The notes below the pieces were generated by a model. It made no database searches, was not told the origin of the DNA, and worked only from the letters and a program-made list of their open reading frames with translations. From CAHJXF01 sp038225855 (GTDB lineage: Bacteria > Pseudomonadota > Gammaproteobacteria > Burkholderiales > Burkholderiaceae_D), in contig JBBRQU010000004.1 of assembly GCA_038225855.1 (NCBI GenBank), forward strand, positions 75,395 through 139,394: a stretch of DNA of 64,000 bases, read 5' to 3'. A program made the position numbers and the translations under genes. The first letter of the stretch is position 1. Each line of letters starts with the position of its first letter. This document shows positions 44,139-53,241 of the stretch, in pieces.

Positions 44139-45377
44139 TCAATAAGCAGCGCTGCGTGCCGCCTCGCGATAATGCACGAGACTCGCGGCCGCATCGTCGA
44201 TCGCTTCATACACGGTCGCGAGTTCGAGATGAATCGCGGACGCGAGACGCGGGTCGGGCGCGAGCGCTAACGCGCTCTTGAGCGCGGCCTGCGCCTTGCC
44301 CCACAGGCGTTCGCGCGCGCACAACGCACCGAGCGCATAGCTGGCCGACGCGTCCTGCGGATGCGCGCCCACCCAGCGTTCGGCGCGTTCGATCTGAAAG
44401 TGCGGATCGTCCGATGGGCTGCGCGCCGCGCCATCGCCCGCCTTGTCTCCTGGCTTGGTGCGCGAGCCTCCGCTGTTTGCGTACTCTTCGGCAAGACGCG
44501 GGTCCCATTCGGATGCGATCGCGTTCTCGATCACGAGTCGCGCCTGATAGCCGAGAGCCGCGGCGTTGAAGGCGCGCGCGGCAACCAGCGCGACGTCGGC
44601 CACGCGCTTGTCGCCGCCCGGCACGCTTTGCCAGAGTCCGATCAAAGCCTGCGGGTCGTCGCCTCGCGCGGCGAACAGCGCGCGATAAGCCACCGTCTTC
44701 ATCTGCCGCGCGGCCGCGGGATGCAGGGCGTCGCGCTTGTTCAACGTGCGCAACAGTCGCAGCACCGCATCCCAGTCGCCCGCGTATTGATGCGCCTTCA
44801 ATGCGAGGCGCAGCGACTGGATGTGCCGCGCGCCCGCTGCATGCAATTGCTCGACGACGTTGAGCGCACGCGTGCCTTCGCGCGCATCGACCAGGCACTC
44901 GACTTCGGTCATCAGCTTGGCGGCGCGCAGTCCGCTGTCGGCTTCGGCGCGACGCAGCCATTCGTCTCTCCGTCCGTACTCGCGCATGCGATGCGCGGAC
45001 CGGGCGGCGATCAGCGCCGCGAGCCCTGCCGTCTCGGGCAACTCCTGCGCGCCTTCGGCCTCGCGCTCGGCGTGCCCATAGCGGCCTTCGAAGTGCGCCT
45101 GCAAGGCCGAACGCAACGCGCGCGACGCACGCTTCTCGCTTTGACGCTGGCGATAGAGTGCGACCCGCTGCGGCATCTGCACGGTTTTCTTCGCGAGCCG
45201 GATCAACCCATAGACGAGGACGAACGCAACAATCTCGATCAGCAGGAACAGGTTGAGCGAGAGATCGATGCGATAGGGCGGATAGAACACGACCACGTTG
45301 CCCGGGTCGGTGGAGAGCGTGAGCGCGAGGCCGACCGCCGCGGCGAAGACGAGCAATCCGATCAGGGAGAAGCGCAT
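44139..45377 (-). CDS. hemY: HemY family protein
   Basis: Heme-biosynthesis-associated membrane protein of 412 residues. Two N-terminal transmembrane helices (FSLIGLLVFAAAVGLALTL and LFLLIEIVAFVLVYGLIR) are followed by the HemY N-terminal domain and TPR-like helices to the C-terminus. It is unrelated to protoporphyrinogen oxidase HemY of Gram-positives; its role in the pathway is not settled. It follows hemX, separated by REP block F. Start ATG at 45377. Confidence 0.88.
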   Translation of the reverse strand: MRFSLIGLLVFAAAVGLALTLSTDPGNVVVFYPPYRIDLSLNLFLLIEIVAFVLVYGLIRLAKKTVQMPQRVALYRQRQSEKRASRALRSALQAHFEGRYGHAEREAEGAQELPETAGLAALIAARSAHRMREYGRRDEWLRRAEADSGLRAAKLMTEVECLVDAREGTRALNVVEQLHAAGARHIQSLRLALKAHQYAGDWDAVLRLLRTLNKRDALHPAAARQMKTVAYRALFAARGDDPQALIGLWQSVPGGDKRVADVALVAARAFNAAALGYQARLVIENAIASEWDPRLAEEYANSGGSRTKPGDKAGDGAARSPSDDPHFQIERAERWVGAHPQDASASYALGALCARERLWGKAQAALKSALALAPDPRLASAIHLELATVYEAIDDAAASLVHYREAARSAAY

Positions 45378-45446
45378 CGCGGAGGTCCGACGATTACGAA
45401 ACCGGTGACGCAATCGACATGGAGATGGTCGTCCCTGCGGCCTTCA

Positions 45447-45590
45447 GTCCCCGCGAAAGCGGGGAAGGGACCCGGCGGCGTCCGCCGAAAGACGCTGGAT
45501 TCCCGCGTGCGCGGGAACGACAGGCGATACTCGGACCCCTCCAGGCCGGCGCGCTCGACGCGGGCGCTGAATTCCCGCGTGCGCGGGAAC
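45447..45590. repeat. REP-like block F (three copies)
   Basis: Hairpins at 45447-45466 (GAAA loop), 45499-45518 and 45571-45590 (both ATTCCCGC-GTGC-GCGGGAAC). They fill the 237-base gap between hemX and hemY. Confidence 0.85.
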
Positions 45591-45614
45591 GACAGGCCTT
45601 GCAATATCCGCACA

Positions 45615-46760
45615 TCACCGCTGTCCCTTGACGCTGCGCGCGGCCACGAGGCTTTCGGAGAGCGTCGGGATATCGACCACCGTGTTCGCGCTTTGCAACT
45701 GCTTCAACAGCGCCAGCGCCGCGAGCGTCTGCTTGGAGCGCAGATCGAAATATTTCTGCAGGGCTTCCTGCACGCGCAACAGATCGGCGCGATAGGTAAC
45801 CTCCTGCCGCGCCAGCAGTGCGAGCCGCGCGTTGAGCAAACGCAACTTCAAATTCTCGCGCACGAAATAAGTCTGCGAGGGCGCGAGCAGCAGGGCATCG
45901 GGCTCGCTCACTTCGCGCACGCGAACCAGTTGCCCGAACTTCTGCCATGCCTCGGCGGCGAGATAACGCAGGCCGTCCTGCACGTGATCGAACCAGCCGC
46001 GCGCGGCGCCGCCCTGCTCGGACCCGACGCTGCGATCGACCGTCTGCGCATCCAGCCGCGGCCGCGGCGCGGGCTTCTCGTCGGCGAGCAACGGCAGGCT
46101 GTCGACCATGCCGACCAGGCTGTCTATGCGCAAGGCATTGCCCGCGATGTCCACCGCCGGCAAGGCCTTGAGGCGTTCGAGATCCTTTCCGATCGCACGG
46201 CGCAGAACGATGAATTGCGGCCGCTCGGTGCGCGCCAGGCGTTGGTCGGCGTTCTGAAGCGCGATGATTGCGCCCTGCACATTGCCCGCGAGCTGCAACT
46301 GCTGCGAAGCGACCGCGAGGATCTGCTCGACTTCGGCGAGCGCCCAGTCGTCGCGCGTGCGCGCGAGATCGGCATACAACTGCTCGAGCGAGGCCTGCTG
46401 ACTTTGCGAATCGGCGACGCGCGCTTCGAGCGCGCCTACCTTGCCCGCGTTTGCGAGCGCCTGATCCTGCGCCTGCTTGGCGACCGTCTGCGCGGAACGG
46501 CTTGCGACGCCGTCGTCCTGAATCCGCCGCGCGAACTCACGCTCGCTGCGATCGAGGCGATTGGCAGCCAGGAACCACAGCGCGATCGCGACGAACAGCA
46601 CGAGTGAAAATCCCAGCACCAGCCACAGAATCACCGAACGCCGCAAGCGATGAAGTTCCTGCACCGCCGCGGACTGCCCCGCATCGCCGGCCGCATGCGC
46701 GACGGTCGGCGTGATCGCATCGGATGAAGAGGGAGTTGAGGTATTCGGCACGCCGATCAT
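45615..46760 (-). CDS. hemX: HemX family protein (uroporphyrinogen-III C-methyltransferase-like)
   Basis: A 381-residue protein with a cytosolic N-terminus, one transmembrane helix (SVILWLVLGFSLVLFVAIAL) and a periplasmic part starting with a coiled coil (about residues 75-150). Called uroporphyrinogen-III C-methyltransferase in some databases but lacking a methyltransferase fold here, so the enzymatic label should not be used. The start at 46760 overlaps the hemD stop (four bases), showing tight coupling. Confidence 0.85.
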   Translation of the reverse strand: MIGVPNTSTPSSSDAITPTVAHAAGDAGQSAAVQELHRLRRSVILWLVLGFSLVLFVAIALWFLAANRLDRSEREFARRIQDDGVASRSAQTVAKQAQDQALANAGKVGALEARVADSQSQQASLEQLYADLARTRDDWALAEVEQILAVASQQLQLAGNVQGAIIALQNADQRLARTERPQFIVLRRAIGKDLERLKALPAVDIAGNALRIDSLVGMVDSLPLLADEKPAPRPRLDAQTVDRSVGSEQGGAARGWFDHVQDGLRYLAAEAWQKFGQLVRVREVSEPDALLLAPSQTYFVRENLKLRLLNARLALLARQEVTYRADLLRVQEALQKYFDLRSKQTLAALALLKQLQSANTVVDIPTLSESLVAARSVKGQR

Positions 46761-47641
46761 TCTATCGCGGCAGCAATGCCGGAGTCGCCGTATTCGGCCA
46801 GCGATACGTCGCAGAAGCCCGCACGACGCGCCTTTTCGGCGATGCGTGCGTGGGGCGCGACGATCCGTTGCTTCAATAGCCATTGGCGCGCCTGCGCCAC
46901 CTCGTGGCCGTCGGACGCGAGCAAGGCTTCGAGCATCGCGACGAGATTCGACAGGCCTTCGGAACTCGTGACGACGAAGACCGCGGGCGCGTGGTCGCGG
47001 TAGAGCCGCCGCAACGCGGCTGCGGATGCGGCGTCGGGTTCGGGTCGCACGCGCCGATAGCTCTCGACTTCATCGACCGCGATGCCGCGCTCGCGCAAGC
47101 GATCGGCGAACCACGCGCGACCGCCGTTGCCGCGCACGATCAGCACGCGGCCTTCGAAGCCTCGACGCAATCCGAGCGTCGCGTCGAGTGCGGCGAGCAA
47201 GGCCTCGGAATCGTAGCGCCGAAGCGAGGGCGCTGCGTCGGCGCCCGCATCGGCCGCTGCGTAGGCCGACATGACCTGCTCGACTCGACCATCGGCCGGC
47301 GAGACGACGCGGATTGCGGGCGGCGCGATGCCCAGCGCATCCAGCGCGGCGACGCTGCCCGGCCCCATCGCGGCGACCGCCACCGCGCGCGGCCACGCCT
47401 GTGTGCGATGCGCGAGTGCGTGGCGAATCGCATTCGGGCTGACGAAGACCACGAGACGATATCGATCGATGCGCGCCATCGTCGCGGCAAGCGCCTGCGC
47501 GTCGTCGACGGGTTCGATTCCAAGGACCGGGAATGCGACGACCTCATGGCCGCGATCGCGCAGCATGTCGATCAGCGGCACGGCGTCGCCCTTCGGACGC
47601 GTCACGATGACGGTCGATCGTCGCGCGGTTTCTCCACTCAT
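46757..47641 (-). CDS. hemD: Uroporphyrinogen-III synthase HemD
   Basis: Cyclises hydroxymethylbilane to uroporphyrinogen III in tetrapyrrole synthesis; 294 residues. HemD is poorly conserved, but the two-domain pattern is visible: VIVTRPKGDAVPLIDML, ELVVFVSPNAIRHAL-like segment near residue 70 (LVVFVSPNAIRHA), VAAMGPGSVAAL, and AVFVVTSSEGLSNLVAML in the second half. It starts 10 bases after hemC and overlaps hemX. Confidence 0.92.
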   Translation of the reverse strand: MSGETARRSTVIVTRPKGDAVPLIDMLRDRGHEVVAFPVLGIEPVDDAQALAATMARIDRYRLVVFVSPNAIRHALAHRTQAWPRAVAVAAMGPGSVAALDALGIAPPAIRVVSPADGRVEQVMSAYAAADAGADAAPSLRRYDSEALLAALDATLGLRRGFEGRVLIVRGNGGRAWFADRLRERGIAVDEVESYRRVRPEPDAASAAALRRLYRDHAPAVFVVTSSEGLSNLVAMLEALLASDGHEVAQARQWLLKQRIVAPHARIAEKARRAGFCDVSLAEYGDSGIAAAIE

Positions 47642-47651
47642 TGCGGGCGTC

Positions 47652-48593
47652 TCAAAGCGACTCGATCAATTCGAGCCCGCCTTGCGCGATCAGGCGCTCG
47701 CCGACGCGACGACCGAGCGCTTCGGCGTCCTCGACCGCGAGCACGACCGCACTCTCGTTGGCGGTCACGATACGCGATCCATCGGGTTTCCCGAGCAACG
47801 CGGACAGCGCGAGGCGATCGTCATCGTCCCAGGTCGCGTAGGCGCCGAGCGGCATCGTGCAATTGCCGCCGAGAGCCCGCGAGACCGCGCGCTCGGCCAT
47901 CACGGCGAGCGCGGTGCGGTCGTCGTGCAAGGGTGCGAGCAGCGCGATCAAGTCGTCGCGCTTCGCATCGATTTCGATCGCGAGCGCGCCCTGCCCCGGC
48001 GACGGCAGGCTCTGGAGGGGATCCATGCGCAGGCAAATGCGCGACTCGAGACCGAGGCGCACGAGGCCGGCTGCGGCAAGCAGGATCGCATCGAAGTCGC
48101 CGCGGTCGAGGTTGTCGAGTCGCGTACCGACGTTGCCACGCACCGGCTCAACCTTGACATGAGGGTAGGCTGCGCGAAACTGCGCTTCGCGGCGCAGGCT
48201 CGACGTCCCGACCACCGCGCCTTCCGGCAATTCGCGCGGCGACGCATGACGATTCGACACGAAGGCATCGCGCGCATCTTCGCGAACCAGGATCGCGGCG
48301 AGCGCAAGCCCGGGCTCGAGCGACATCGGCACGTCCTTCAGCGAATGGACCGCGAGGTCGGCGCGCCCTTCGAGCAATGCCGCTTCGAGCTCCTTCACGA
48401 ACAGCCCCTTGCCGCCGACCTTGGCCAAGGTCCGGTCGAGGATCCGATCGCCCTCGGTCGTCATGCCGTCGATGATGATTTCGCAGGCCGGATAAAGCCG
48501 CTGCAACGCCGTGCGCACATGCACGGCTTGCCACATCGCGAGCGGACTCTCGCGCGACGCGATGACGAGGCGTTGGGGCGCTTGCAAGTTCAT
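47652..48593 (-). CDS. hemC: Hydroxymethylbilane synthase HemC
   Basis: Porphobilinogen deaminase, 313 residues, joining four porphobilinogens on a dipyrromethane cofactor. Features: ASRESPLAMWQAVHV, KGLFVKELEAALLEG, AVHSLKDVPM, FDAILLAAAGLVRLGL, and the cofactor-binding Cys in ALGGNCTMPLGAYA. The start MNLQAPQRLVIASRES (48593) follows the family; upstream in-frame sequence is REP-encoded. First gene of hemC-D-X-Y. Confidence 0.96.
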   Translation of the reverse strand: MNLQAPQRLVIASRESPLAMWQAVHVRTALQRLYPACEIIIDGMTTEGDRILDRTLAKVGGKGLFVKELEAALLEGRADLAVHSLKDVPMSLEPGLALAAILVREDARDAFVSNRHASPRELPEGAVVGTSSLRREAQFRAAYPHVKVEPVRGNVGTRLDNLDRGDFDAILLAAAGLVRLGLESRICLRMDPLQSLPSPGQGALAIEIDAKRDDLIALLAPLHDDRTALAVMAERAVSRALGGNCTMPLGAYATWDDDDRLALSALLGKPDGSRIVTANESAVVLAVEDAEALGRRVGERLIAQGGLELIESL

Positions 48594-48607
48594 CACGAAC
48601 TGCCGCC

Positions 48608-48790
48608 GTTCCCGCGAAAGCGGGAATCCAGAGTCGTCGCACGAAGCCGCGTCGAAGCAAGCCACTGGATCCCTTCCCCGCTTTCGCGGGGACTAAAGGC
48701 CGCAGGGACGACGGGATGTCTGTCGTTCCCGCGAAAGCGGGAATCCAGGGTCGTCAGCACAAGTCGCTGGGTCCCCGCTTTCGCAGGGAC
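48608..48790. repeat. REP-like array G (four alternating copies)
   Basis: Hairpins at 48608-48627 (GAAA), 48674-48693 (TTTC), 48725-48744 (GAAA) and 48771-48790 (TTTC), that is two head-to-head pairs in tandem. They occupy nearly all of the 211-base gap between hemC and gdhA. Confidence 0.9.
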
Positions 48791-48804
48791 GACAGGCGGA
48801 GCGA

Positions 48805-50073
48805 TCACGGATACAGCCCGCGCTTTTCACGCGCTTGCAGAACGCGCGTGCACGCGACCACGAAGGTAGTGGTGCGCAGCGGGATCCTATGCTGGTCGCC
48901 GATTTCCCAGATGCGCTTGAACGCATCGACCATGATCTTGTCGAGGCGCACGTTGATCTCGTCCTCGGTCCAGAAGAACGAGCTGAAGTCCTGCACCCAT
49001 TCGAAATACGAGACCGTCACGCCGCCCGCGTTGGCTATCACGTCGGGCACGACCAGGATGCCGCGCTCGCCGAAGATGAGGTCGGCATCGGGCGTCGTCA
49101 GTCCGTTCGCGCCTTCGAGAACCATGCGGGTCTTGACGCGCTCTGCGCGCTCGCGCGTGAGCTGGCTCTCGAGCGCGGCGGGAATCAGGAACTCGCTTTC
49201 GACGTCCCAGAAATTTTCGTTGTCGATCACGTCGCCGCCCTTGAATCCGCCGACGCCGCCGTTGGCATGCGCGTGGGCGATCAGATCCGCGATGTCGAGT
49301 CCGGTCGGTTTGTAGACCGTGCCGGTGTGATCCTGAACAGCGACGATCTTCGCGCCACTGCCGACGAATAGTTCAGCAGCAGCCGAGCCGACGTTGCCGA
49401 AGCCCTGCACCGCGACGCGCGCGCCATCGATCGGTACATCGATGCGTCGCGCGGCTTCGCGGCCGACCACGAACACGCCGCGACCGGTCGCCTTGACGCG
49501 GCCGAGCGAGCCGCCCAGTTCGATCGGCTTGCCGGTGACGACGCCGGTTGCCGTGGCGCCGACGTTCATCGAATACGTATCCATCATCCACGCCATGATC
49601 TGCGGGTTGGTGTTCACGTCGGGCGCAGGAATGTCGGTGTGCGGCCCGATCACCAGGCCGATCTCGCTGGTGTAGCGGCGCGTGAGTTTCTCGAGTTCCT
49701 TGAGCGACAACAATTTCGGATCGACGCGAACGCCGCCTTTCGCCCCGCCGTACGGCAGGTTCACCGCCGCGCACTTGACCGTCATCCACGCCGACAGCGC
49801 CATCACCTCTTCGAGCGTCACGTCGGGATGAAATCGCACGCCGCCCTTGCCCGGTCCGCGCGACAGGTTGTGCTGCACGCGAAAACCCTCGAAATGCGAG
49901 AGCGTGCCGTTGTCGAGCTCGATCGGAATGTCGACGATGAGCGCGCGTTTGGGGCGCTTCAAGGTCTCGGACCAGCGCGCGAGATCGCCGAGATACGGCA
50001 AGACGCGATCGACCTGCGCGAGATACGTGGCCCACGGGCTGTCGTGCGCCTGAGTGACGAAGGAAAGGTTCAT
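48805..50073 (-). CDS. gdhA: Glu/Leu/Phe/Val-type glutamate dehydrogenase
   Basis: Oxidative deamination of glutamate to 2-oxoglutarate; 422 residues. Substrate-site motif LPYGGAKGGVRVDPK with the catalytic Lys, then GPHTDIPAPDVNTN, the nucleotide site QGFGNVGSAAAELF, and ANAGGVTVSYFEWVQ. The length fits the hexameric NAD-type enzyme. It ends right beside REP array G and is divergent from the Anbu gene. Confidence 0.94.
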   Translation of the reverse strand: MNLSFVTQAHDSPWATYLAQVDRVLPYLGDLARWSETLKRPKRALIVDIPIELDNGTLSHFEGFRVQHNLSRGPGKGGVRFHPDVTLEEVMALSAWMTVKCAAVNLPYGGAKGGVRVDPKLLSLKELEKLTRRYTSEIGLVIGPHTDIPAPDVNTNPQIMAWMMDTYSMNVGATATGVVTGKPIELGGSLGRVKATGRGVFVVGREAARRIDVPIDGARVAVQGFGNVGSAAAELFVGSGAKIVAVQDHTGTVYKPTGLDIADLIAHAHANGGVGGFKGGDVIDNENFWDVESEFLIPAALESQLTRERAERVKTRMVLEGANGLTTPDADLIFGERGILVVPDVIANAGGVTVSYFEWVQDFSSFFWTEDEINVRLDKIMVDAFKRIWEIGDQHRIPLRTTTFVVACTRVLQAREKRGLYP

Positions 50074-50225
50074 GGGGATGTGCCGGGCGCAGCGAACGCG
50101 CGCCCCTCATGAAAATGATGGCCGCGACGATACAGCAATCAAACGGGCATGTCCCGCAGCGCGGGCGGGCCGCGCCGTGGCCAAAATACGTATCGTGGCG
50201 ATCGTCGCGTTCACTCGCGGCGCGC

Positions 50226-50231
50226 TAGAAT
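50226..50231 (+). promoter_or_regulatory. Probable -10 element of the Anbu gene
   Basis: TAGAAT, 38 bases before the start codon, in the 196-base divergent gap 50074-50269. No good -35 is seen at the right distance. The rest of the gap has no gene. Confidence 0.4.
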
Positions 50232-50269
50232 CGCCCGTTCCTTTTTGCATTTACTTTCTTCAGATCGCC

Positions 50270-51196
50270 ATGACCTATTGCGTCGCGATGCGCCTCGATC
50301 AAGGCCTCGTCTTTCTTGCGGACTCGCGCACCAACGCGGGAGTCGATCACGTCAGCACCTTCCGCAAGATGACCGTGTTCGAAAGGCCGGGCGAACGCGT
50401 GATCGTGCTGATGACATCAGGCAACCTCGCAAGCGGTCAGGCGGTGCGGCAGATCGTTTCGGAAACGCAGGATGCGGACGGCACCAGCATCTGGAACGCG
50501 AAGAATCTGTTCGTGGTTTCGCGCATCGTCGGCGACGCGGTGCGCCGAGTGCGCACGCGCGATGCGGCCGCGCTCGAGGAAGCCGGCATCGAGTTCACGA
50601 TGAGCATCATCGTCGGCGGCCAGATCAAGGGCGAGGATTGCCGCTTGTTCCTGGTTTATTCGGCCGGCAATTTCATAGAGGCGCTGCCCGAAAGTCCGTA
50701 CTTCCAGATCGGCGAAGCGAAGTACGGCAAGCCGGTTCTCGACCGCATGATCACGCCCAAGTCGACGCTCGATGAAGGCGCGAAGTGCGCACTGGTGTCG
50801 ATGGACTCGACGATGCGCTCCAATCTTTCCGTGGGAATGCCGCTCGATCTGTTGTGCTACGAAACGGGGCGTCTCGCGGTCACGCGCTTCGCGATGATCG
50901 ATGCGCACAACCAATACTTCCGCATGATCCACGACACGTGGGGCGAGCGTTTGAAACAGATATTCGGAGAAATTCCCGACCCGACCTGGGACGAGGCCGG
51001 TGCACTCGGCGGTGCATCGACCGAGCCGACGCGCATGACGAACCCGCCGCGCGGCCAGGACGCAGCCACCGTTCCGCGCACCGAGCCGGTACGCGCCCAC
51101 CCGCCGCGCGACGTGGAGCCCAGGCTCGCTGCGGTTCCCCGCGAGCCGATTCAAACCCTGGCCGAAAACCAGGGCAACGTCCCGCAGTCGGAATAG
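50270..51196 (+). CDS. Anbu-type proteasome-related hydrolase
   Basis: Bacterial proteasome homologue (Anbu/BPH, COG3484). It begins MTYCVAMRLDQGLVFLADSR, so processing of Met1 exposes Thr as N-terminal nucleophile, as in proteasome beta subunits. FTMSIIVGGQIKGE and FQIGEAKYGKPVLDR are family-typical. At 308 residues it is longer than most members because of a Pro/Arg/Glu-rich tail of about 65 residues after FGEIPDPTWDE. Anbu assembles into open helical rings; its substrates are unknown. A transglutaminase, a usual neighbour, lies 1 kb away. Confidence 0.92.
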   Translation: MTYCVAMRLDQGLVFLADSRTNAGVDHVSTFRKMTVFERPGERVIVLMTSGNLASGQAVRQIVSETQDADGTSIWNAKNLFVVSRIVGDAVRRVRTRDAAALEEAGIEFTMSIIVGGQIKGEDCRLFLVYSAGNFIEALPESPYFQIGEAKYGKPVLDRMITPKSTLDEGAKCALVSMDSTMRSNLSVGMPLDLLCYETGRLAVTRFAMIDAHNQYFRMIHDTWGERLKQIFGEIPDPTWDEAGALGGASTEPTRMTNPPRGQDAATVPRTEPVRAHPPRDVEPRLAAVPREPIQTLAENQGNVPQSE

Positions 51197-51229
51197 GCAG
51201 CAGGTCTCGACGCAACTGCACGAGCCGTC

Positions 51230-51305
51230 ATCCCGGCGAAGGCCGGGATCCAAGTTCGTGAACAAGCGCCCGACAGGCAACTTGGCCCCCGGCCTTCGCC
51301 GGGGA
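51230..51305. repeat. REP-like inverted pair H (CCGG subtype)
   Basis: ATCCCGGC-GAAG-GCCGGGAT (51230-51249) faces CCCCCGGC-CTTC-GCCGGGGA (51286-51305). Same 8-4-8 design as the other copies but a different stem. The right end provides a GGGGAG ribosome site for the next gene. Confidence 0.85.
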
Positions 51306-51313
51306 GACGGAAT

Positions 51314-52165
51314 TTGCGAGAGCTGGTGACCCCCCATCGCGCGATGCGTGTGCAGTTCAGTCACGGCAATGGTTTCCCCGCGGGCAGCTACCGTGCCTTC
51401 CTGCGCGCGTTGTCCGACCGCTTGCCGGCGCTTACGGTGCGCGCGGTCGAGCGCATCGGCCACGATCCGCAGTTCCCGATCACCGACCAGTGGCCGCATC
51501 TGGTCCGCGAATTGATCGCGGATCTGAATCAAGGCGGCGATCGCGATCGGCCCGTCGTGTTGATGGGCCATTCGCTCGGCGGCTATCTGAGCCTGATGGC
51601 CGCGTATCAACTCGCCAATGGGGTCCACCCGCGTGCCGCGGCGGTGCTGTTACTCGACGCGCCGATCATTCCCTCGTGGAAAGCGACGATGTTCGCGCTC
51701 GCCAAGAAGACCGGACTCGACCAACGTTTCTCACCGGCGGCCGCAACCAGGCGGCGGCGAAACACCTGGTCGAGTCGCACAGAAGCGCTGGCGCATTTCA
51801 GCGAGAAGCGAGCGTTCGCGGCGTTCGATGCCGAAGCGCTCGGCGACTACGTCGACGCCGGCGTGACGCAGACCTGCGAAGGCGCATCACTCGCATTCGA
51901 GCGTGAGCGCGAGTACCGCATCTATCGCACGCTGCCGCATCAGCTGCATCGCCTCACGCGACGGCCGGCGCCCTGCCCGATCGGATTCATCGGCGGCACG
52001 CATTCGATGGAATTGAAACTGACCGGGACGTCGGAAACGCGTCGCGTGGTCGGCGAGCATTTCAGCATGATCGAAGGCGGCCACCTGTTTCCCATGGAGC
52101 GCCCGCAACAAGCGGCCGAAGCGGCGCACGCGATGCTGATCGAGCTCGGCGCTATCGCGCGATGA
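51314..52165 (+). CDS. Alpha/beta hydrolase (serine hydrolase)
   Basis: A 283-residue alpha/beta-hydrolase. The oxyanion-side motif is FSHGNGFPAGSYRAFLRAL, the nucleophile elbow GHSLGGYLSLM, and the catalytic His lies in the C-terminal MIEGGHLFPMERP. The substrate is unknown. The start is uncertain: TTG at 51314 has GGGGAG seven bases upstream, contributed by the REP-like repeat, while ATG at 51344 (residue 11, MRVQFSHGNG) has no ribosome site. It lies between Anbu and the transglutaminase. Confidence 0.85.
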   Translation: MRELVTPHRAMRVQFSHGNGFPAGSYRAFLRALSDRLPALTVRAVERIGHDPQFPITDQWPHLVRELIADLNQGGDRDRPVVLMGHSLGGYLSLMAAYQLANGVHPRAAAVLLLDAPIIPSWKATMFALAKKTGLDQRFSPAAATRRRRNTWSSRTEALAHFSEKRAFAAFDAEALGDYVDAGVTQTCEGASLAFEREREYRIYRTLPHQLHRLTRRPAPCPIGFIGGTHSMELKLTGTSETRRVVGEHFSMIEGGHLFPMERPQQAAEAAHAMLIELGAIAR

Positions 52166-52192
52166 TTGTCGTGGCAGCCGACCGAGTGCGCG

Positions 52193-53050
52193 TCAAGCCG
52201 CGAGCTGCACGCTCTTGAGGTCCGGCTTGCTTTGCGAGGGGACATCGTTGCTGTCTTGCCTGACCTCGCTGATGTTCGGCTGAATGTCGGTCATGCTGGC
52301 CGGACCATAGATGATCGCGAAGGCCACGTCGTTGGCGTCGGAGCCCGATGCGATCCGGATCACGTCCTCGGCCGGCGCGAGGCCGGTCGGGTCGAACAGG
52401 ATCCACTTGCCGCCGAGGTAGGCCTCGAAGATCGCATGGAAGTCGGGCGGCGGTTCTTCGAACTCCACGTAACCCACCACGAAGCGCGCCGGGATGTTGA
52501 GCGCGCGGCACATCGTGATCGCGACGTGAGCGAAGTCGCGACAGACGCCGACGCGATTGGCGAGCACGTCGCGCGCAGTGGTCATGACGGTGGTCTGACC
52601 GATCTGATAAAAAATGTGCTCACGGATCCACGCGACGATCGCTTCGACGCGGCCGTATCCGTGCGGCAGATGTCCGAAGGTTCTCTGCGCCATTCCCGAC
52701 AGGGAGTCGGATTCGCAATAGCGTGTCGGCAGCAGATACTGCATCACTTCGTCGGGCAGTTCCGCGATGCTCAACTCACGCGCATTGTGATCGGGCTCTT
52801 CGTAGCGACGCACGACGCGCGCGCGATAATCGATCGTCATCAGGCCCGGCTCGGCATGCACGCGCATCGACCGGTTGTGCGAATGCGGCGGCAGATACTC
52901 TTGCGGAAAGCCGGTCAGGGGCGTGATGTTGAACGACTCCGACAGGATCGTGTGCTCGGGAATTCGAGCCGCTTCGATCTGGAAGAAGAATTCCGCAGGC
53001 CCGCGCACCTCGTACACGAGCCGGCAATCGATATCGAAAGTTTTCATCAT
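52193..53050 (-). CDS. Transglutaminase-like cysteine peptidase family protein
   Basis: A 285-residue protein with a transglutaminase-like core. The triad is visible: Cys in GVCRDFAHVAITMCRALNIP, His in FHAIFEAYLGGKW and Asp in LFDPTGLAP. An N-terminal beta-rich domain (about 1-150) precedes it. Homologues occur beside Anbu, alpha-E and ATP-grasp genes in many bacteria, so a shared pathway with the Anbu gene at 50.3 kb is plausible though the strand is opposite. Starts MMKTFDIDCRLVYEV. Confidence 0.9.
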   Translation of the reverse strand: MMKTFDIDCRLVYEVRGPAEFFFQIEAARIPEHTILSESFNITPLTGFPQEYLPPHSHNRSMRVHAEPGLMTIDYRARVVRRYEEPDHNARELSIAELPDEVMQYLLPTRYCESDSLSGMAQRTFGHLPHGYGRVEAIVAWIREHIFYQIGQTTVMTTARDVLANRVGVCRDFAHVAITMCRALNIPARFVVGYVEFEEPPPDFHAIFEAYLGGKWILFDPTGLAPAEDVIRIASGSDANDVAFAIIYGPASMTDIQPNISEVRQDSNDVPSQSKPDLKSVQLAA

Positions 53051-53241
53051 TGGGTGGGCCCGAGGCAGGTGGGCCGAAACCGTCAGTCTAGAGTCGAGAA
53101 GCATGAAATCGGCCGAGCGCTAAGGAAATTCAGCAGGCGTCCTACCATAGCTTTACGTCTGGACCGGGCTGTGTCTCCGTTCGAGGGGCCGAGAGACTAA
53201 ACGCTAAAATAATGACATTGCCACTCTACGAAAGCTCATCG

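Noticed and set aside
48608..48790. CRISPR array
   Set aside because: Repeats are only about 20 bases, alternate in orientation, have irregular spacing and are scattered singly elsewhere; no cas genes. REP-like elements fit better.
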